A stretch of DNA of 9,744 bases, from NCBI GenBank assembly GCA_937928175.1, contig CALFVP010000014.1, forward strand, positions 1 to 9,744, given 5' to 3'. Positions 1-6,207 of this stretch are shown here, piece by piece. The DNA is from an uncultured bacterium (GTDB lineage: Bacteria; Spirochaetota; Brevinematia; DTOW01). The notes beneath the pieces are model-generated. The model made no database searches. It had not been told where the DNA came from and saw only the letters and a list, made by a program, of their open reading frames with translations. Made by a program: the position numbers and the translations under genes. Numbering within the stretch: the first letter of the stretch is position 1; each line of letters opens with the position of its first letter.

Positions 1-758
1 GTTTGGAAGAGTACTTAGAATCGGTGGTACCTTCGGAAGTTCCTGCTTTATGGCCTATGGAGGTTATCAAAGCTCAGGCAATAGTTTCTAGAACATACGC
101 TTTGCGTAAAATTATCGAGAATAGAGATAAAGAATACGATGTTTTTGCTAGTTATAGATCACAAGTTTACTCTGGTACCAAAAAATTACATCCAAGGTCA
201 AGTAAAGCTGTAAGAGAAACCAAAGGTGTTGTTATTGTTCACAATGGTGAAGTTATTAATGCTTTTTTTCATGCCAATTCTGGTGGATTTGTTGAATCTC
301 CTGAAATTATAGGAGTTGGGATGCTACCTTATTTAAGACCATCTGTTGATAAATTTTCAAAAGAAACGTTTAGATCTTATTGGAATGTAACTATACCTTT
401 AGATGAGTTTTTATTTAAGATTTTCGGTTTTAGAGGGCTTAAGTTGTTGAGTATAAATATTCCTTATAGGGTATCTTCCGGTTCTGTTAAGGTTTTAGAA
501 ATTGTTGCAAGTAATGGTAAAGTAAATAAAACTAATACTGTTAATGTTGATAGACTGAGGGAGATTTTCCCTTCCATTTTAAGTCCAAAGTTTGAGATTG
601 AAATAAATGAAGGGAATATTTTCTTTAGGGGGTATGGTTGGGGGCATGGTGTAGGTATGTCTCAATGGGGAGCTAGAGAAATGTCTCTTCAAGGGTACAA
701 TTATAAAGAAATAATAAAATACTACTATAAAGATGTAGAATTATCAAAGTTATACTAA
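1..758 (+). CDS. SpoIID/LytB domain protein, 5'-truncated by the window edge
   Basis: This is the 3' part of a SpoIID/LytB-family gene. Family members are peptidoglycan lytic enzymes: SpoIID is a lytic transglycosylase acting on denuded glycan strands, and LytB is an amidase enhancer. The frame is open to the left edge, so the true start and any signal peptide lie outside; the TTG at position 3 is probably internal. Counting from that codon, residues 8-18 (VVPSEVPALWP) match the motif carrying the catalytic Glu (E12). A KAQAIVSRTYAL stretch (23-34) and an HANSGG segment (90-95) follow. Residues 213-224 are the hallmark WGHGVGMSQWGA. The gene ends at TAA 756-758, overlapping by 9 bp the 3' end of the convergent cdsA. 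SpoIID-domain proteins are common in non-sporulating phyla, so this is not evidence of sporulation. The domain call is secure; the physiological role is not known. Confidence 0.9.
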   Translation, partial: LEEYLESVVPSEVPALWPMEVIKAQAIVSRTYALRKIIENRDKEYDVFASYRSQVYSGTKKLHPRSSKAVRETKGVVIVHNGEVINAFFHANSGGFVESPEIIGVGMLPYLRPSVDKFSKETFRSYWNVTIPLDEFLFKIFGFRGLKLLSINIPYRVSSGSVKVLEIVASNGKVNKTNTVNVDRLREIFPSILSPKFEIEINEGNIFFRGYGWGHGVGMSQWGAREMSLQGYNYKEIIKYYYKDVELSKLY

Positions 759-1673
759 GAAATAGTATAGCATTACTCCGAATGAAGCAAACATTACTCC
801 ATCGAAAACGTCAAACAGTCCACCAAGTGATAAAAGTACGTTGCTTGAGTCTTTTGCTTCAAATAACCTTTTTACTAGTGATTCAATTATATCTCCTATG
901 AAACAAAAAACCGTGACAATTATAGAGAGGACTAAAGTTTCGGTATAGCTTGATATAAAGAATGTATTTTGGTATTCGAAAAGTGTTAATATTGATTTGA
1001 ATATTATTCCTCCTATTATTCCAAAAATTATCATTGCAATACTTCCTTCAAGTGTTTTATTAGGACTTGCTAAGAATGAGAGTTTAGTTTTGCCTATTAA
1101 TTTTCCTACTATAAGCCCACCAGCTTCAGAAAACCATCCAACACCTAGTGAAAATGAAAGGAAGAATGTTTTTTTGTCTATATCTATTAGTTTTAGTATT
1201 AGCATTGATGATATACCTATAGATATGTACAAGGAAATTGTGAAAAAGATACTATCTGCTTGTAAGTAATTATGTTTGGATATGTTTAGGGATGATATTG
1301 TTAGGTTTATGAGTAACGTTATTATTATTAATGTTGAAAATATAATGAATACTGAACTTATATCTGAAAAAGTTGAGAACTGTAGTTGTGTATTTTCTGA
1401 AATTTTTCCTGTTAAACTAAGTGATGATAAAGTTATTATTGATAGTGTGGTGAATGTTATGAATATTAGTTTTTTTATTTTGGGTATGTAGAAATGCTTA
1501 CTTTCAAACATTCTTATTACTTCAAATAGTAGTACCAATGCTAAAGAGATAAAGAAGATGTAAACAAAGCTAATGTAAATTGGTATGTTTAATGTTGGTA
1601 ATGCTATCAAGATTATAATTGGTGATATTATTATTGATATTAATATTCTCTCTTTTAATTCTTCTTGAATCAT
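750..1673 (-). CDS. cdsA: Phosphatidate cytidylyltransferase (CDP-diglyceride synthase) with divergent signature
   Basis: CdsA makes CDP-diacylglycerol from phosphatidate and CTP in the inner membrane, the branch point to phosphatidylglycerol and phosphatidylethanolamine. The 307-residue product is very hydrophobic, with several membrane segments (for example about 10-52, 105-130, 140-163, 212-230, 245-265). The C-terminal half shows the family: a VGKLIGK stretch (189-195), SPNKTLEGS (203-211), then GD..ES..KR (260-269) and KDSSN (274-278). The rest of the signature departs from consensus. The usual PGHGG is LSLGG (281-285), so the His is Leu. The usual DRxD is DVFD (288-291), so the Arg is Val. 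The Asp of the DTGAY-type motif aligns with Glu183. ATG 1671-1673 is chosen because GGAG lies 7 nt upstream on the minus strand. The gene is divergent from parA across a roughly 120-bp, almost pure A/T spacer. The fold is confident; full activity is less so. Confidence 0.82.
   Translation of the reverse strand: MIQEELKERILISIIISPIIILIALPTLNIPIYISFVYIFFISLALVLLFEVIRMFESKHFYIPKIKKLIFITFTTLSIITLSSLSLTGKISENTQLQFSTFSDISSVFIIFSTLIIITLLINLTISSLNISKHNYLQADSIFFTISLYISIGISSMLILKLIDIDKKTFFLSFSLGVGWFSEAGGLIVGKLIGKTKLSFLASPNKTLEGSIAMIIFGIIGGIIFKSILTLFEYQNTFFISSYTETLVLSIIVTVFCFIGDIIESLVKRLFEAKDSSNVLLSLGGLFDVFDGVMFASFGVMLYYFLV
751..769. terminator. Weak AT-rich hairpin at the convergent spoIID-like/cdsA gene ends
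   Basis: TATACTA (751-757) and TAGTATA (763-769) form a perfect 7-bp stem with an AGAAA loop. It spans the stop codon of the left gene and sits just inside the 3' end of cdsA. It could act as a bidirectional terminator for the convergent pair. The stem has only one G-C pair and neither side has a clean T-tract, so termination is uncertain. Confidence 0.25.
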
Positions 1674-1793
1674 GTTTCTTCTCCAAATTTTTTATATTTT
1701 AGATTATTTGATTTTGTTTTTTCCATAAAAGAATTTATTTTATTTTTTATTTTCTTTTGATTTATCATTAAAATAGTTGGGGTGGTGGGTTGT

Positions 1794-2549
1794 ATGGGTA
1801 GGTGTATAGTGAGTGCTAATCAGAAAGGAGGGGTAGGCAAGACTACGACAGTAATAAATATTTCTCATTACATAGCTATGAAGGGGTATAAGGTTCTTGC
1901 TGTTGATATAGATCCTCAGGGAAATTTAGGTAGAGGATTGGGTGTAGAGATCTCTCAGATGAAAGTTGGTACTTATGAGGCTATTATGAACCAAGATGAT
2001 CCTAACGATTTGATAATACCTTCTAAATATGACAATTTGTTTTTACTTCCTGCAAATTTGCAGTTAGCTGGGGCTCAAGTTGAAATTTTAAAACTTGAGG
2101 ATAAGGAGTACAGACTTCAGAAATTTATAAAGGAGGTTAAAGGTTATTTTGATTTTATTTTCATAGATACACCACCGTCTTTAGGTATTTTAACTATAAA
2201 TGGGTTAGTTGCTGCTGATAGCGTTTTAATACCACTTCAGACAGAGTTTTTTGCTATGGAAGGAGTTGTGCAACTTCTTAGAACTATAAAAGCAGTTCAA
2301 AAATCTTTAAATCCATCTCTTTACATAGAAGGTGTACTTCTTACAATGTACGATATAAGGACAAAACTTTCTAAAGATGTTGCTGAACAGGCGAAGGAGT
2401 TTTTTAAGGACAAAGTTTACAATACGTTTATTCCAAGGAATGTAAGGCTTTCTGAAGCTCCTAGCTATGGCAAATCAATATTTGACTACGATCCTACGTG
2501 TCCTGGAGCTATTGCTTATCAAAAGATAGCAGAGGAAATAATTTCTTAG
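1794..2549 (+). CDS. parA: Chromosome-partitioning ATPase ParA (Soj)
   Basis: ParA is a MinD/ParA-type P-loop ATPase that binds DNA non-specifically as an ATP dimer and, stimulated by ParB at parS, drives origin segregation. Numbering from ATG 1794, the deviant Walker A KGGVGKTT is at 11-18, with its signature Lys at 11. DIDPQGN follows near residue 43, and the Walker B IDTPPSL is in the middle of the protein. The FFAMEGV and RLSEAPSYGK blocks are also typical of Soj. There is no N-terminal helix-turn-helix, as expected for chromosomal rather than P1-type plasmid ParA. I prefer ATG 1794 because MGRCIVSANQKGG matches the usual short N-terminus and a G-rich Shine-Dalgarno-like stretch (about 1779-1789) precedes it. 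GTG 1782 would add four residues. The 251-aa product is of normal length. parB follows after 8 nt, with its ribosome site overlapping the parA stop. Confidence 0.95.
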   Translation: MGRCIVSANQKGGVGKTTTVINISHYIAMKGYKVLAVDIDPQGNLGRGLGVEISQMKVGTYEAIMNQDDPNDLIIPSKYDNLFLLPANLQLAGAQVEILKLEDKEYRLQKFIKEVKGYFDFIFIDTPPSLGILTINGLVAADSVLIPLQTEFFAMEGVVQLLRTIKAVQKSLNPSLYIEGVLLTMYDIRTKLSKDVAEQAKEFFKDKVYNTFIPRNVRLSEAPSYGKSIFDYDPTCPGAIAYQKIAEEIIS

Positions 2550-2557
2550 GAGGTTTT

Positions 2558-3433
2558 ATGAAAGAGAGAGGATTAGGTAAAGGTATAAAAGCACTTTTGG
2601 AAGATTTCGATTTGGTTGAAGATGTAAGTAAAGTTAAGAATGTTGATATTTCTAAAATAAGACCTAATCCTGAACAACCTAGAAAAACGTTTAGTGAAAA
2701 TTCTTTAAAAGAACTTGCTGAATCTATAAAGGAAAACGGAATTTTGCAACCGATATTAGTTAGGGAAAAGGACGGTTATTATGAAATAATTGTTGGTGAG
2801 AGGAGGTGGAGAGCAGCTCAAATTGCTGGACTTAAAGAAATTCCTGTTATAGTTAAAAACGATTTAGATAATGCTGAAATGCTAAAATTAGCTATTATAG
2901 AAAATGTTCAAAGAGAAGATTTAAATCCCATAGAATTAGCTACTGCTTACAATGAGCTTATAGAAAAGTATAATTTAACTCAAGAAGATTTATCAAGGAT
3001 GATAGGTAAAAGTAGATCCTCTATAGCTAATACTGTTAGGCTTTTAAAACTACCCCAAAAAGTAAAAGAGTATATTGTTCAAGGAGTTTTGTCCGAAGGG
3101 CATGGTAGAGCACTATTGTCACTTGAAGATGAAGAAGAAATTGTAAAATTAGCAAAAGAATCTATAGAAAAAGGACTATCAGTAAGAGAGTTAGAGGAAA
3201 TAATTAACTTTAAAAAGAAGGAGTACATTTTAGACAAAAATGTTTCACGTGAAACAACAAATGAAAAAAATGTAAATCAAGATCTTCTTAATATAGAAGA
3301 AGATTTTATAGAGGTTTTTGGGACAAAGGTTTCTGTAATTGGTAACTTGGATAAAGGTAAGATAGTAATAAATTACTATTCAAGAGAAGATTTAGAAAGG
3401 ATATACTCTATTATAGTAAAGCAAAATACTTAA
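2558..3433 (+). CDS. parB: Chromosome-partitioning protein ParB (Spo0J)
   Basis: ParB is the CTP-dependent DNA clamp that loads at parS, spreads and recruits ParA and SMC. The 291-aa product has the usual order. The N-terminal ParA-stimulating peptide RGLGKGIKALL is at about 4-14. A ParB/Srx domain follows, with the CTP-binding GERRWRAA box near residues 86-93 and ENVQREDLNPIE near 113-124. A helix-turn-helix domain (NLTQEDLSRMIGKSRSSIAN) recognises parS. A variable linker leads to a C-terminal dimerisation domain. ATG 2558 is used because AGGAGG overlapping the parA stop lies just upstream and the conserved N-terminus starts there; the longer reading from 2498 would overlap parA. A perfect parS site is inside the linker region, encoding VSRET (229-233). 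This arrangement is known from other bacteria, including the parS inside B. subtilis spo0J. Confidence 0.96.
   Translation: MKERGLGKGIKALLEDFDLVEDVSKVKNVDISKIRPNPEQPRKTFSENSLKELAESIKENGILQPILVREKDGYYEIIVGERRWRAAQIAGLKEIPVIVKNDLDNAEMLKLAIIENVQREDLNPIELATAYNELIEKYNLTQEDLSRMIGKSRSSIANTVRLLKLPQKVKEYIVQGVLSEGHGRALLSLEDEEEIVKLAKESIEKGLSVRELEEIINFKKKEYILDKNVSRETTNEKNVNQDLLNIEEDFIEVFGTKVSVIGNLDKGKIVINYYSREDLERIYSIIVKQNT
3241..3256. promoter_or_regulatory. parS centromere site
   Basis: TGTTTCACGTGAAACA is a perfect 16-bp palindrome identical to the widely conserved bacterial parS consensus. It lies inside parB, between the DNA-binding and dimerisation domains. ParB bound here would nucleate a partition complex over its own gene. 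Chromosomal parS sites cluster near oriC, so this suggests the window is origin-proximal. Confidence 0.95.
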
Positions 3434-3447
3434 TTTTAGGGTTAAAT

Positions 3448-4383
3448 ATGTCTTTAAAAAGTAGAATTGAATTTGAAAAAGCAAAAACCAGAGCAAAATT
3501 AAATGAAATTCTAATGAAGATATATTTAGGGAGTAATGAACTTTTTTCTTTAGATGAGGTTAAATTGTTGACAAAATCCTATGCTTACAGGTATAGGGGT
3601 ATTATGAGTATTCCTTTGAGCAAAATAAAAGGAAGTGAAGGAAGGTACCTCGATTTTGATAGAGAATTTTTACCTAAGCATGAAGGAATTAGAACTAAAT
3701 GGGAAAATATGGTTGATTTCATTGACAAAGAAAGCAAGATACCACCAATTTTAGTTTACAAAGTAGGAGATAGTTATATAGTAAGAGATGGGAATCACCG
3801 CGTTTCTGTTGCTAAAAATATGGGACTTGAATATATTGATGCTGAAGTTATTGAAATGGTTACAAAGTTTCCTATAAAAGAACTCTCGGAAAAAGAACTT
3901 TTGTTAGCAGATGCCTACAATATGTTTTTGGAAGAAACTAAGTTTGATAAGGTTTTTCCAAATGTTCACATAAGACTTACTAATCCTTGGGGATATATAA
4001 CACTAATAGAACATATAAACACTTATAGATATTTCCTTGGTGAAAAACTAGGTAGGGAAGTTAGTATGGAAGAGGCCATTAAAGATTGGTATGAAAACCT
4101 TTTTCTGAAAGTTACAAGTTTGATAAAGAAGAAAAAAATAAATAATCACTTTCCTAATAGAACTGTGGAAGATCTTTATATATGGATAATGGATCACTGG
4201 CATTACCTTAAAGAAAATACTAAAAACCCTCTTATATCAATAGCTGAAGCAATTGATAGCTTTGAAAAGTTACAAGTTGAAATCAAGATAAGTAAACTTA
4301 AAAAGTTTGTTTTAAACGTTTTCTTTTTCCCTCTCAAAATCGCTTACAGAGTGTTTAGGTTTATAATAAGCAAAATATTCTAA
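3448..4383 (+). CDS. Uncharacterised ParB/sulfiredoxin-fold domain protein with hydrophobic C-terminal tail
   Basis: The function is unknown. Residues about 45-135 look like a ParB/Srx N-terminal domain: a GSEGRYLDFDREFLP segment, a PPILVYKVGDSYIV strand pair, then RDGNHRVSVAKNMG. The last occupies the position of ParB's GERRWRAA nucleotide-binding box. The middle region has conserved-looking blocks: FLEETKFD, an EHINTYRYFLGEKLGREV helix, a DWYENLF motif, and FPNRTVEDLYIWI near residue 250. From memory, the same series occurs in Chloroflexota proteins in which this module is fused to a universal-stress (UspA) domain. Here no UspA domain follows. Instead the last 30 residues form a basic, aromatic and aliphatic tail (KKFVLNVFFFPLKIAYRVFR) that may bind the membrane. 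The gene starts 14 nt after parB, with a TAGGG-like ribosome site, so it is probably co-transcribed with parAB. A role in segregation is only inferred from position. Confidence 0.75.
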   Translation: MSLKSRIEFEKAKTRAKLNEILMKIYLGSNELFSLDEVKLLTKSYAYRYRGIMSIPLSKIKGSEGRYLDFDREFLPKHEGIRTKWENMVDFIDKESKIPPILVYKVGDSYIVRDGNHRVSVAKNMGLEYIDAEVIEMVTKFPIKELSEKELLLADAYNMFLEETKFDKVFPNVHIRLTNPWGYITLIEHINTYRYFLGEKLGREVSMEEAIKDWYENLFLKVTSLIKKKKINNHFPNRTVEDLYIWIMDHWHYLKENTKNPLISIAEAIDSFEKLQVEIKISKLKKFVLNVFFFPLKIAYRVFRFIISKIF

Positions 4384-4388
4384 CCTGT

Positions 4389-4943
4389 ATGAGGTTATCC
4401 GAACTTTACAAAAAACATCAATTTAATGTGCACTATACAATGAGTAAGTACAATATCAATTTAAATGAATTAAGGTATGTTTTAGAAAGTTATTCGAATG
4501 GTATTAACTTCTGTTGGATCATTCAGGAAATTTTTTCAATAGAAAAAAGTATTGAAAATTGGTTCTCTTTTTCTCCTTCCATGATGAAATACATTTTTGA
4601 GAATAAGTTTGAAGGAAAATTTAATTTGGGCAAAGAGATAGAGATTAAGGGGTGTAAATTTTTGTCTTACTTGGGGTTTGAAATAATAATTCTAAATTAC
4701 AGTACTAAAAACGGAGAAATAGATATAATTTGTAGGGAAAAAGATAAGATTAGATTTGTTGAAGTTAAAGGATCTTTTTCTGGTATAGTTCCCGAGGAAA
4801 AAATTGACGGTAAAAAAATTAATAAAATATTATCAGTTTCCGAAGATTTTAGTTATGAGGTAAATTGCTTTGATGTTGGATATGATGCTCTCTTCTTTGA
4901 TGGAAGAGAGTTTAGATATTACAAAGATTTTTTATTGATGTAG
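4389..4943 (+). CDS. YraN/UPF0102-family nuclease-domain protein with N-terminal extension
   Basis: The C-terminal part (about 80-184) matches UPF0102/YraN, a PD-(D/E)XK nuclease-like family related to Holliday-junction resolvases. It starts with LGKE (80-83), then a GFEIIILNY strand (96-104). The GEID motif is at 109-112 and the VEVKG motif at 124-128, which together supply the metal-binding acidic residues and Lys. A conserved FDV follows at 161-163. The first roughly 78 residues are not part of the usual 115-130-residue family. They are rich in aromatic residues and Asn, and I do not recognise them. The start at ATG 4389 follows the upstream stop by only 5 nt and has no clear Shine-Dalgarno, suggesting translational coupling. 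Internal Met18, Met65 and Met66 also lack a good ribosome site, so the extension is probably real. The nuclease residues are intact; substrate and role are unknown. Confidence 0.75.
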   Translation: MRLSELYKKHQFNVHYTMSKYNINLNELRYVLESYSNGINFCWIIQEIFSIEKSIENWFSFSPSMMKYIFENKFEGKFNLGKEIEIKGCKFLSYLGFEIIILNYSTKNGEIDIICREKDKIRFVEVKGSFSGIVPEEKIDGKKINKILSVSEDFSYEVNCFDVGYDALFFDGREFRYYKDFLLM

Positions 4944-4950
4944 AATATTT

Positions 4951-4968
4951 GGGAACAAGGATGTTCCT
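4951..4968 (+). promoter_or_regulatory. CsrA-type RNA hairpin 1 in the leader of the 69-aa gene
   Basis: GGAAC (4952-4956) pairs with GTTCC (4963-4967), extended by a G-U pair, and presents AAGGAT in a 6-nt loop. ACAAGGATGT (4955-4964) matches the core of the CsrA/RsmA SELEX consensus RUACARGGAUGU, with GGA in the loop as CsrA prefers. It is not followed by T residues, so it is not a terminator. CsrA binding is inferred; the motif and hairpin are directly visible. Confidence 0.6.
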
Positions 4969-4986
4969 AAAAATATAAAATAAGGA

Positions 4987-5000
4987 GGACAAGGATGTCC
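4987..5000 (+). promoter_or_regulatory. CsrA-type RNA hairpin 2 enclosing the start codon of the 69-aa gene
   Basis: GGAC (4987-4990) pairs with GTCC (4997-5000) around the same AAGGAT loop as hairpin 1, giving a second ACAAGGATGT core (4989-4998). The left arm overlaps the AGGAGG ribosome site (4983-4988), and the ATG (4995-4997) is in the loop and right arm. A protein bound here would directly block initiation. The GGA triplets of the two hairpins are 34 nt apart, which a CsrA dimer could plausibly bridge. Confidence 0.62.
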
Positions 5001-5204
5001 AAAGTGAGAGTGAGGCAATCTAAAAACCGCCTCCGTTCAAAACTTACAGATAAGGATGTTCAAGAGCTTAGGACTAAAATAAGAGACCCTTCTTACATTG
5101 ATTACGTAATTTCAGAATTAGCTTGTATAATATTCTCTAAGATAGGTGAAAATGTCAATCTGGATGAAATCTTCGAAAGTAAATTGAATTCACAAACAAA
5201 ATGA
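4995..5204 (+). CDS. Small FlgM-like protein (putative anti-sigma-28 factor)
   Basis: The product has 69 residues. The start is firm: AGGAGG lies 6 nt upstream and an in-frame TAA at 4968-4970 closes the frame. The N-terminus is basic (KVRVRQSKNRLRSK). Residues 21-50 contain DVQELRTKIRDPSYIDYVIS followed by a short helix. The pattern V-x-E-L/V-(R/K)-x-K-(I/L)-x-DPSYI resembles the C-terminal, sigma-28-binding half of FlgM as I remember it from spirochaetes (KKLxDPxYI). FlgM binds the flagellar sigma factor until it is exported through the hook-basal body. The match is from memory and the protein is short: the usual N-terminal half is missing, and about 19 extra residues follow the motif. Two CsrA-type hairpins cover its leader and start, which fits a flagellar regulatory gene. 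It sits 51 nt after the YraN-like gene and is probably last in the parAB run. It could also be an unrelated small DNA- or RNA-binding protein. Confidence 0.5.
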   Translation: MSKVRVRQSKNRLRSKLTDKDVQELRTKIRDPSYIDYVISELACIIFSKIGENVNLDEIFESKLNSQTK

Positions 5205-5205
5205 A

Positions 5206-5231
5206 AAGGGAATCTCTATTGAGATTCCCTT
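5206..5231. terminator. Strong hairpin, probable bidirectional terminator
   Basis: AAGGGAATCTC (5206-5216) and GAGATTCCCTT (5221-5231) form a perfect 11-bp stem with a 4-nt loop, between the convergent 69-aa gene and galU. On the minus strand the stem is followed by a T-rich run (TTTTCATTTTGTTT), a good intrinsic terminator for galU. On the plus strand the downstream sequence is less T-rich. The last codons and stop of galU are inside the stem. Confidence 0.75.
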
Positions 5232-6070
5232 ATGTACTCTTTTAACCAATCTCTAAATTCCTCTTTTACTTCTGAAAACTCTAAAAGATATCTAACAAAA
5301 GATTTTGAGTATTCAATAGGAGTTCCTGTGTCTAAAAACTCTTCTTTCCTTAATTCTATACCTACTACTCTGTTTTCTTTACATAATTTATTTATTGCGT
5401 TTATATGGTAAAATTCTCCTTTTCCTTCGAATCTTATCCATTCTTCTTTCAAAATTTCTATTATTTCGTTTGTAAATAGGTACCTTCCTATGGTAATATA
5501 GCTAGAAGGTTCTTCTCCTTTTTTAGGTTTCTCTACTATTTCTTTTACTTCAAAAGTATTACCAATTTTTTTTACTCTAGCTACTCCAAACCTTTGTAAC
5601 TCTTCTCCAGTTTTATCTAGTAGCGTAACTACATTCTTTTTGCTAGTGTTGAATAATTCGACTAACTTTTTACTCAGTGATGGTTTTGAAATAACTATAT
5701 CATCAGGGTATAAAAGTATAAATGGATCATTACCTATAAAACTTGATGCTTCAAGAATAGCGTTTCCTACACCCATCATTCTTTTCTGTCTAACAAAGCA
5801 AATATTAACTTCTGGAGGTAATATCAAATTTTCTTTTCCCGTATTCTTGAAAAATGTCTCTAATTCAAATTCAACATCAAAATAATCATCTAGACTCTTT
5901 TTCCTACGACTAGTTACAACTATTATATCCCTTACCCCAGCTTCTATTAGCTCTACTATACTAAACTGAATAGATGGTATATTGTATAAAGGTAAAAGCT
6001 CCTTTGGAACTGTTTTCGTTACTGGGAAAAACCTACTTCCGTACCCAGCAGCAATTATTACTCCTTTCAT
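5216..6070 (-). CDS. galU: UTP-glucose-1-phosphate uridylyltransferase
   Basis: GalU makes UDP-glucose from UTP and glucose-1-phosphate in the cytoplasm, feeding glycolipid, polysaccharide and galactose pathways. The 284-aa product is of family length. The nucleotide-binding signature AAGYGSRFFP is at 7-16, followed by PKELLPL (22-28). It continues with VRQKRMMGVGNAI (93-105), PDDIV (122-126), EKP (180-182) and GRYLF (195-199). The sugar/metal end FLDTGTPIEY is at 245-254. The usual GLGHA block reads GVGNA, a mild departure. Bacterial glucose-1-phosphate uridylyltransferases fit better than thymidylyl transferases because of the FFPVTKTVPKE variant, but substrate is inferred from family. ATG 6068-6070 gives the canonical MKGVIIAAG start. 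There is no visible Shine-Dalgarno before it, and a TAAAAT ending 7 nt upstream could be a -10 box of a nearly leaderless mRNA. The gene is divergent from hypC. Confidence 0.9.
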   Translation of the reverse strand: MKGVIIAAGYGSRFFPVTKTVPKELLPLYNIPSIQFSIVELIEAGVRDIIVVTSRRKKSLDDYFDVEFELETFFKNTGKENLILPPEVNICFVRQKRMMGVGNAILEASSFIGNDPFILLYPDDIVISKPSLSKKLVELFNTSKKNVVTLLDKTGEELQRFGVARVKKIGNTFEVKEIVEKPKKGEEPSSYITIGRYLFTNEIIEILKEEWIRFEGKGEFYHINAINKLCKENRVVGIELRKEEFLDTGTPIEYSKSFVRYLLEFSEVKEEFRDWLKEYIRESQ

Positions 6071-6158
6071 AAGATGAATTTTAAAACACTCTAAATAAAA
6101 ATCTCATTTTGAAATACGTTAATAAACTATACAATTAAAGTAGGATTTTCCTTTTAAA

Positions 6159-6186
6159 TTGCTAGTATTGTATGATTTTTTATACT
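6159..6186 (+). promoter_or_regulatory. Putative sigma-70-type promoter of the hypCDEA operon
   Basis: TTGCTA (6159-6164) and TATACT (6181-6186) are separated by 16 nt, giving matches of 4/6 and 5/6 to the consensus. Transcription would begin near 6193, only a few bases before the GGAGG ribosome site of hypC (6197-6201). The prediction is by eye in AT-rich DNA and so moderate at best. Confidence 0.4.
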
Positions 6187-6207
6187 ATATTTGTATGGAG
6201 GAATTGG

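Noticed and set aside
997..1491. Two plus-strand open frames (997-1269 and 1276-1491)
   Set aside because: They are antisense to cdsA, whose frame shows clear family motifs; low-complexity translations without ribosome sites.
1782..1793. Upstream GTG start for parA
   Set aside because: It adds only VVGC, has a weaker ribosome site, and the ATG at 1794 gives the usual ParA N-terminus.
1674..1793. Possible oriC or DnaA boxes in the AT-rich cdsA-parA spacer
   Set aside because: No TTATNCACA-type box is present; the spacer is simply A/T-rich and probably holds divergent promoters that cannot be resolved by eye.
2498..2557. Longer parB start overlapping parA
   Set aside because: The conserved RGLGKG N-terminus begins after ATG 2558, which has a strong AGGAGG.
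5640..5885. Plus-strand frame of 81 codons
   Set aside because: Antisense shadow of galU.
6172..6207. Longer hypC reading from 6172
   Set aside because: HypC needs Cys immediately after the initiator Met; ATG 6208 provides this and has GGAGG upstream.
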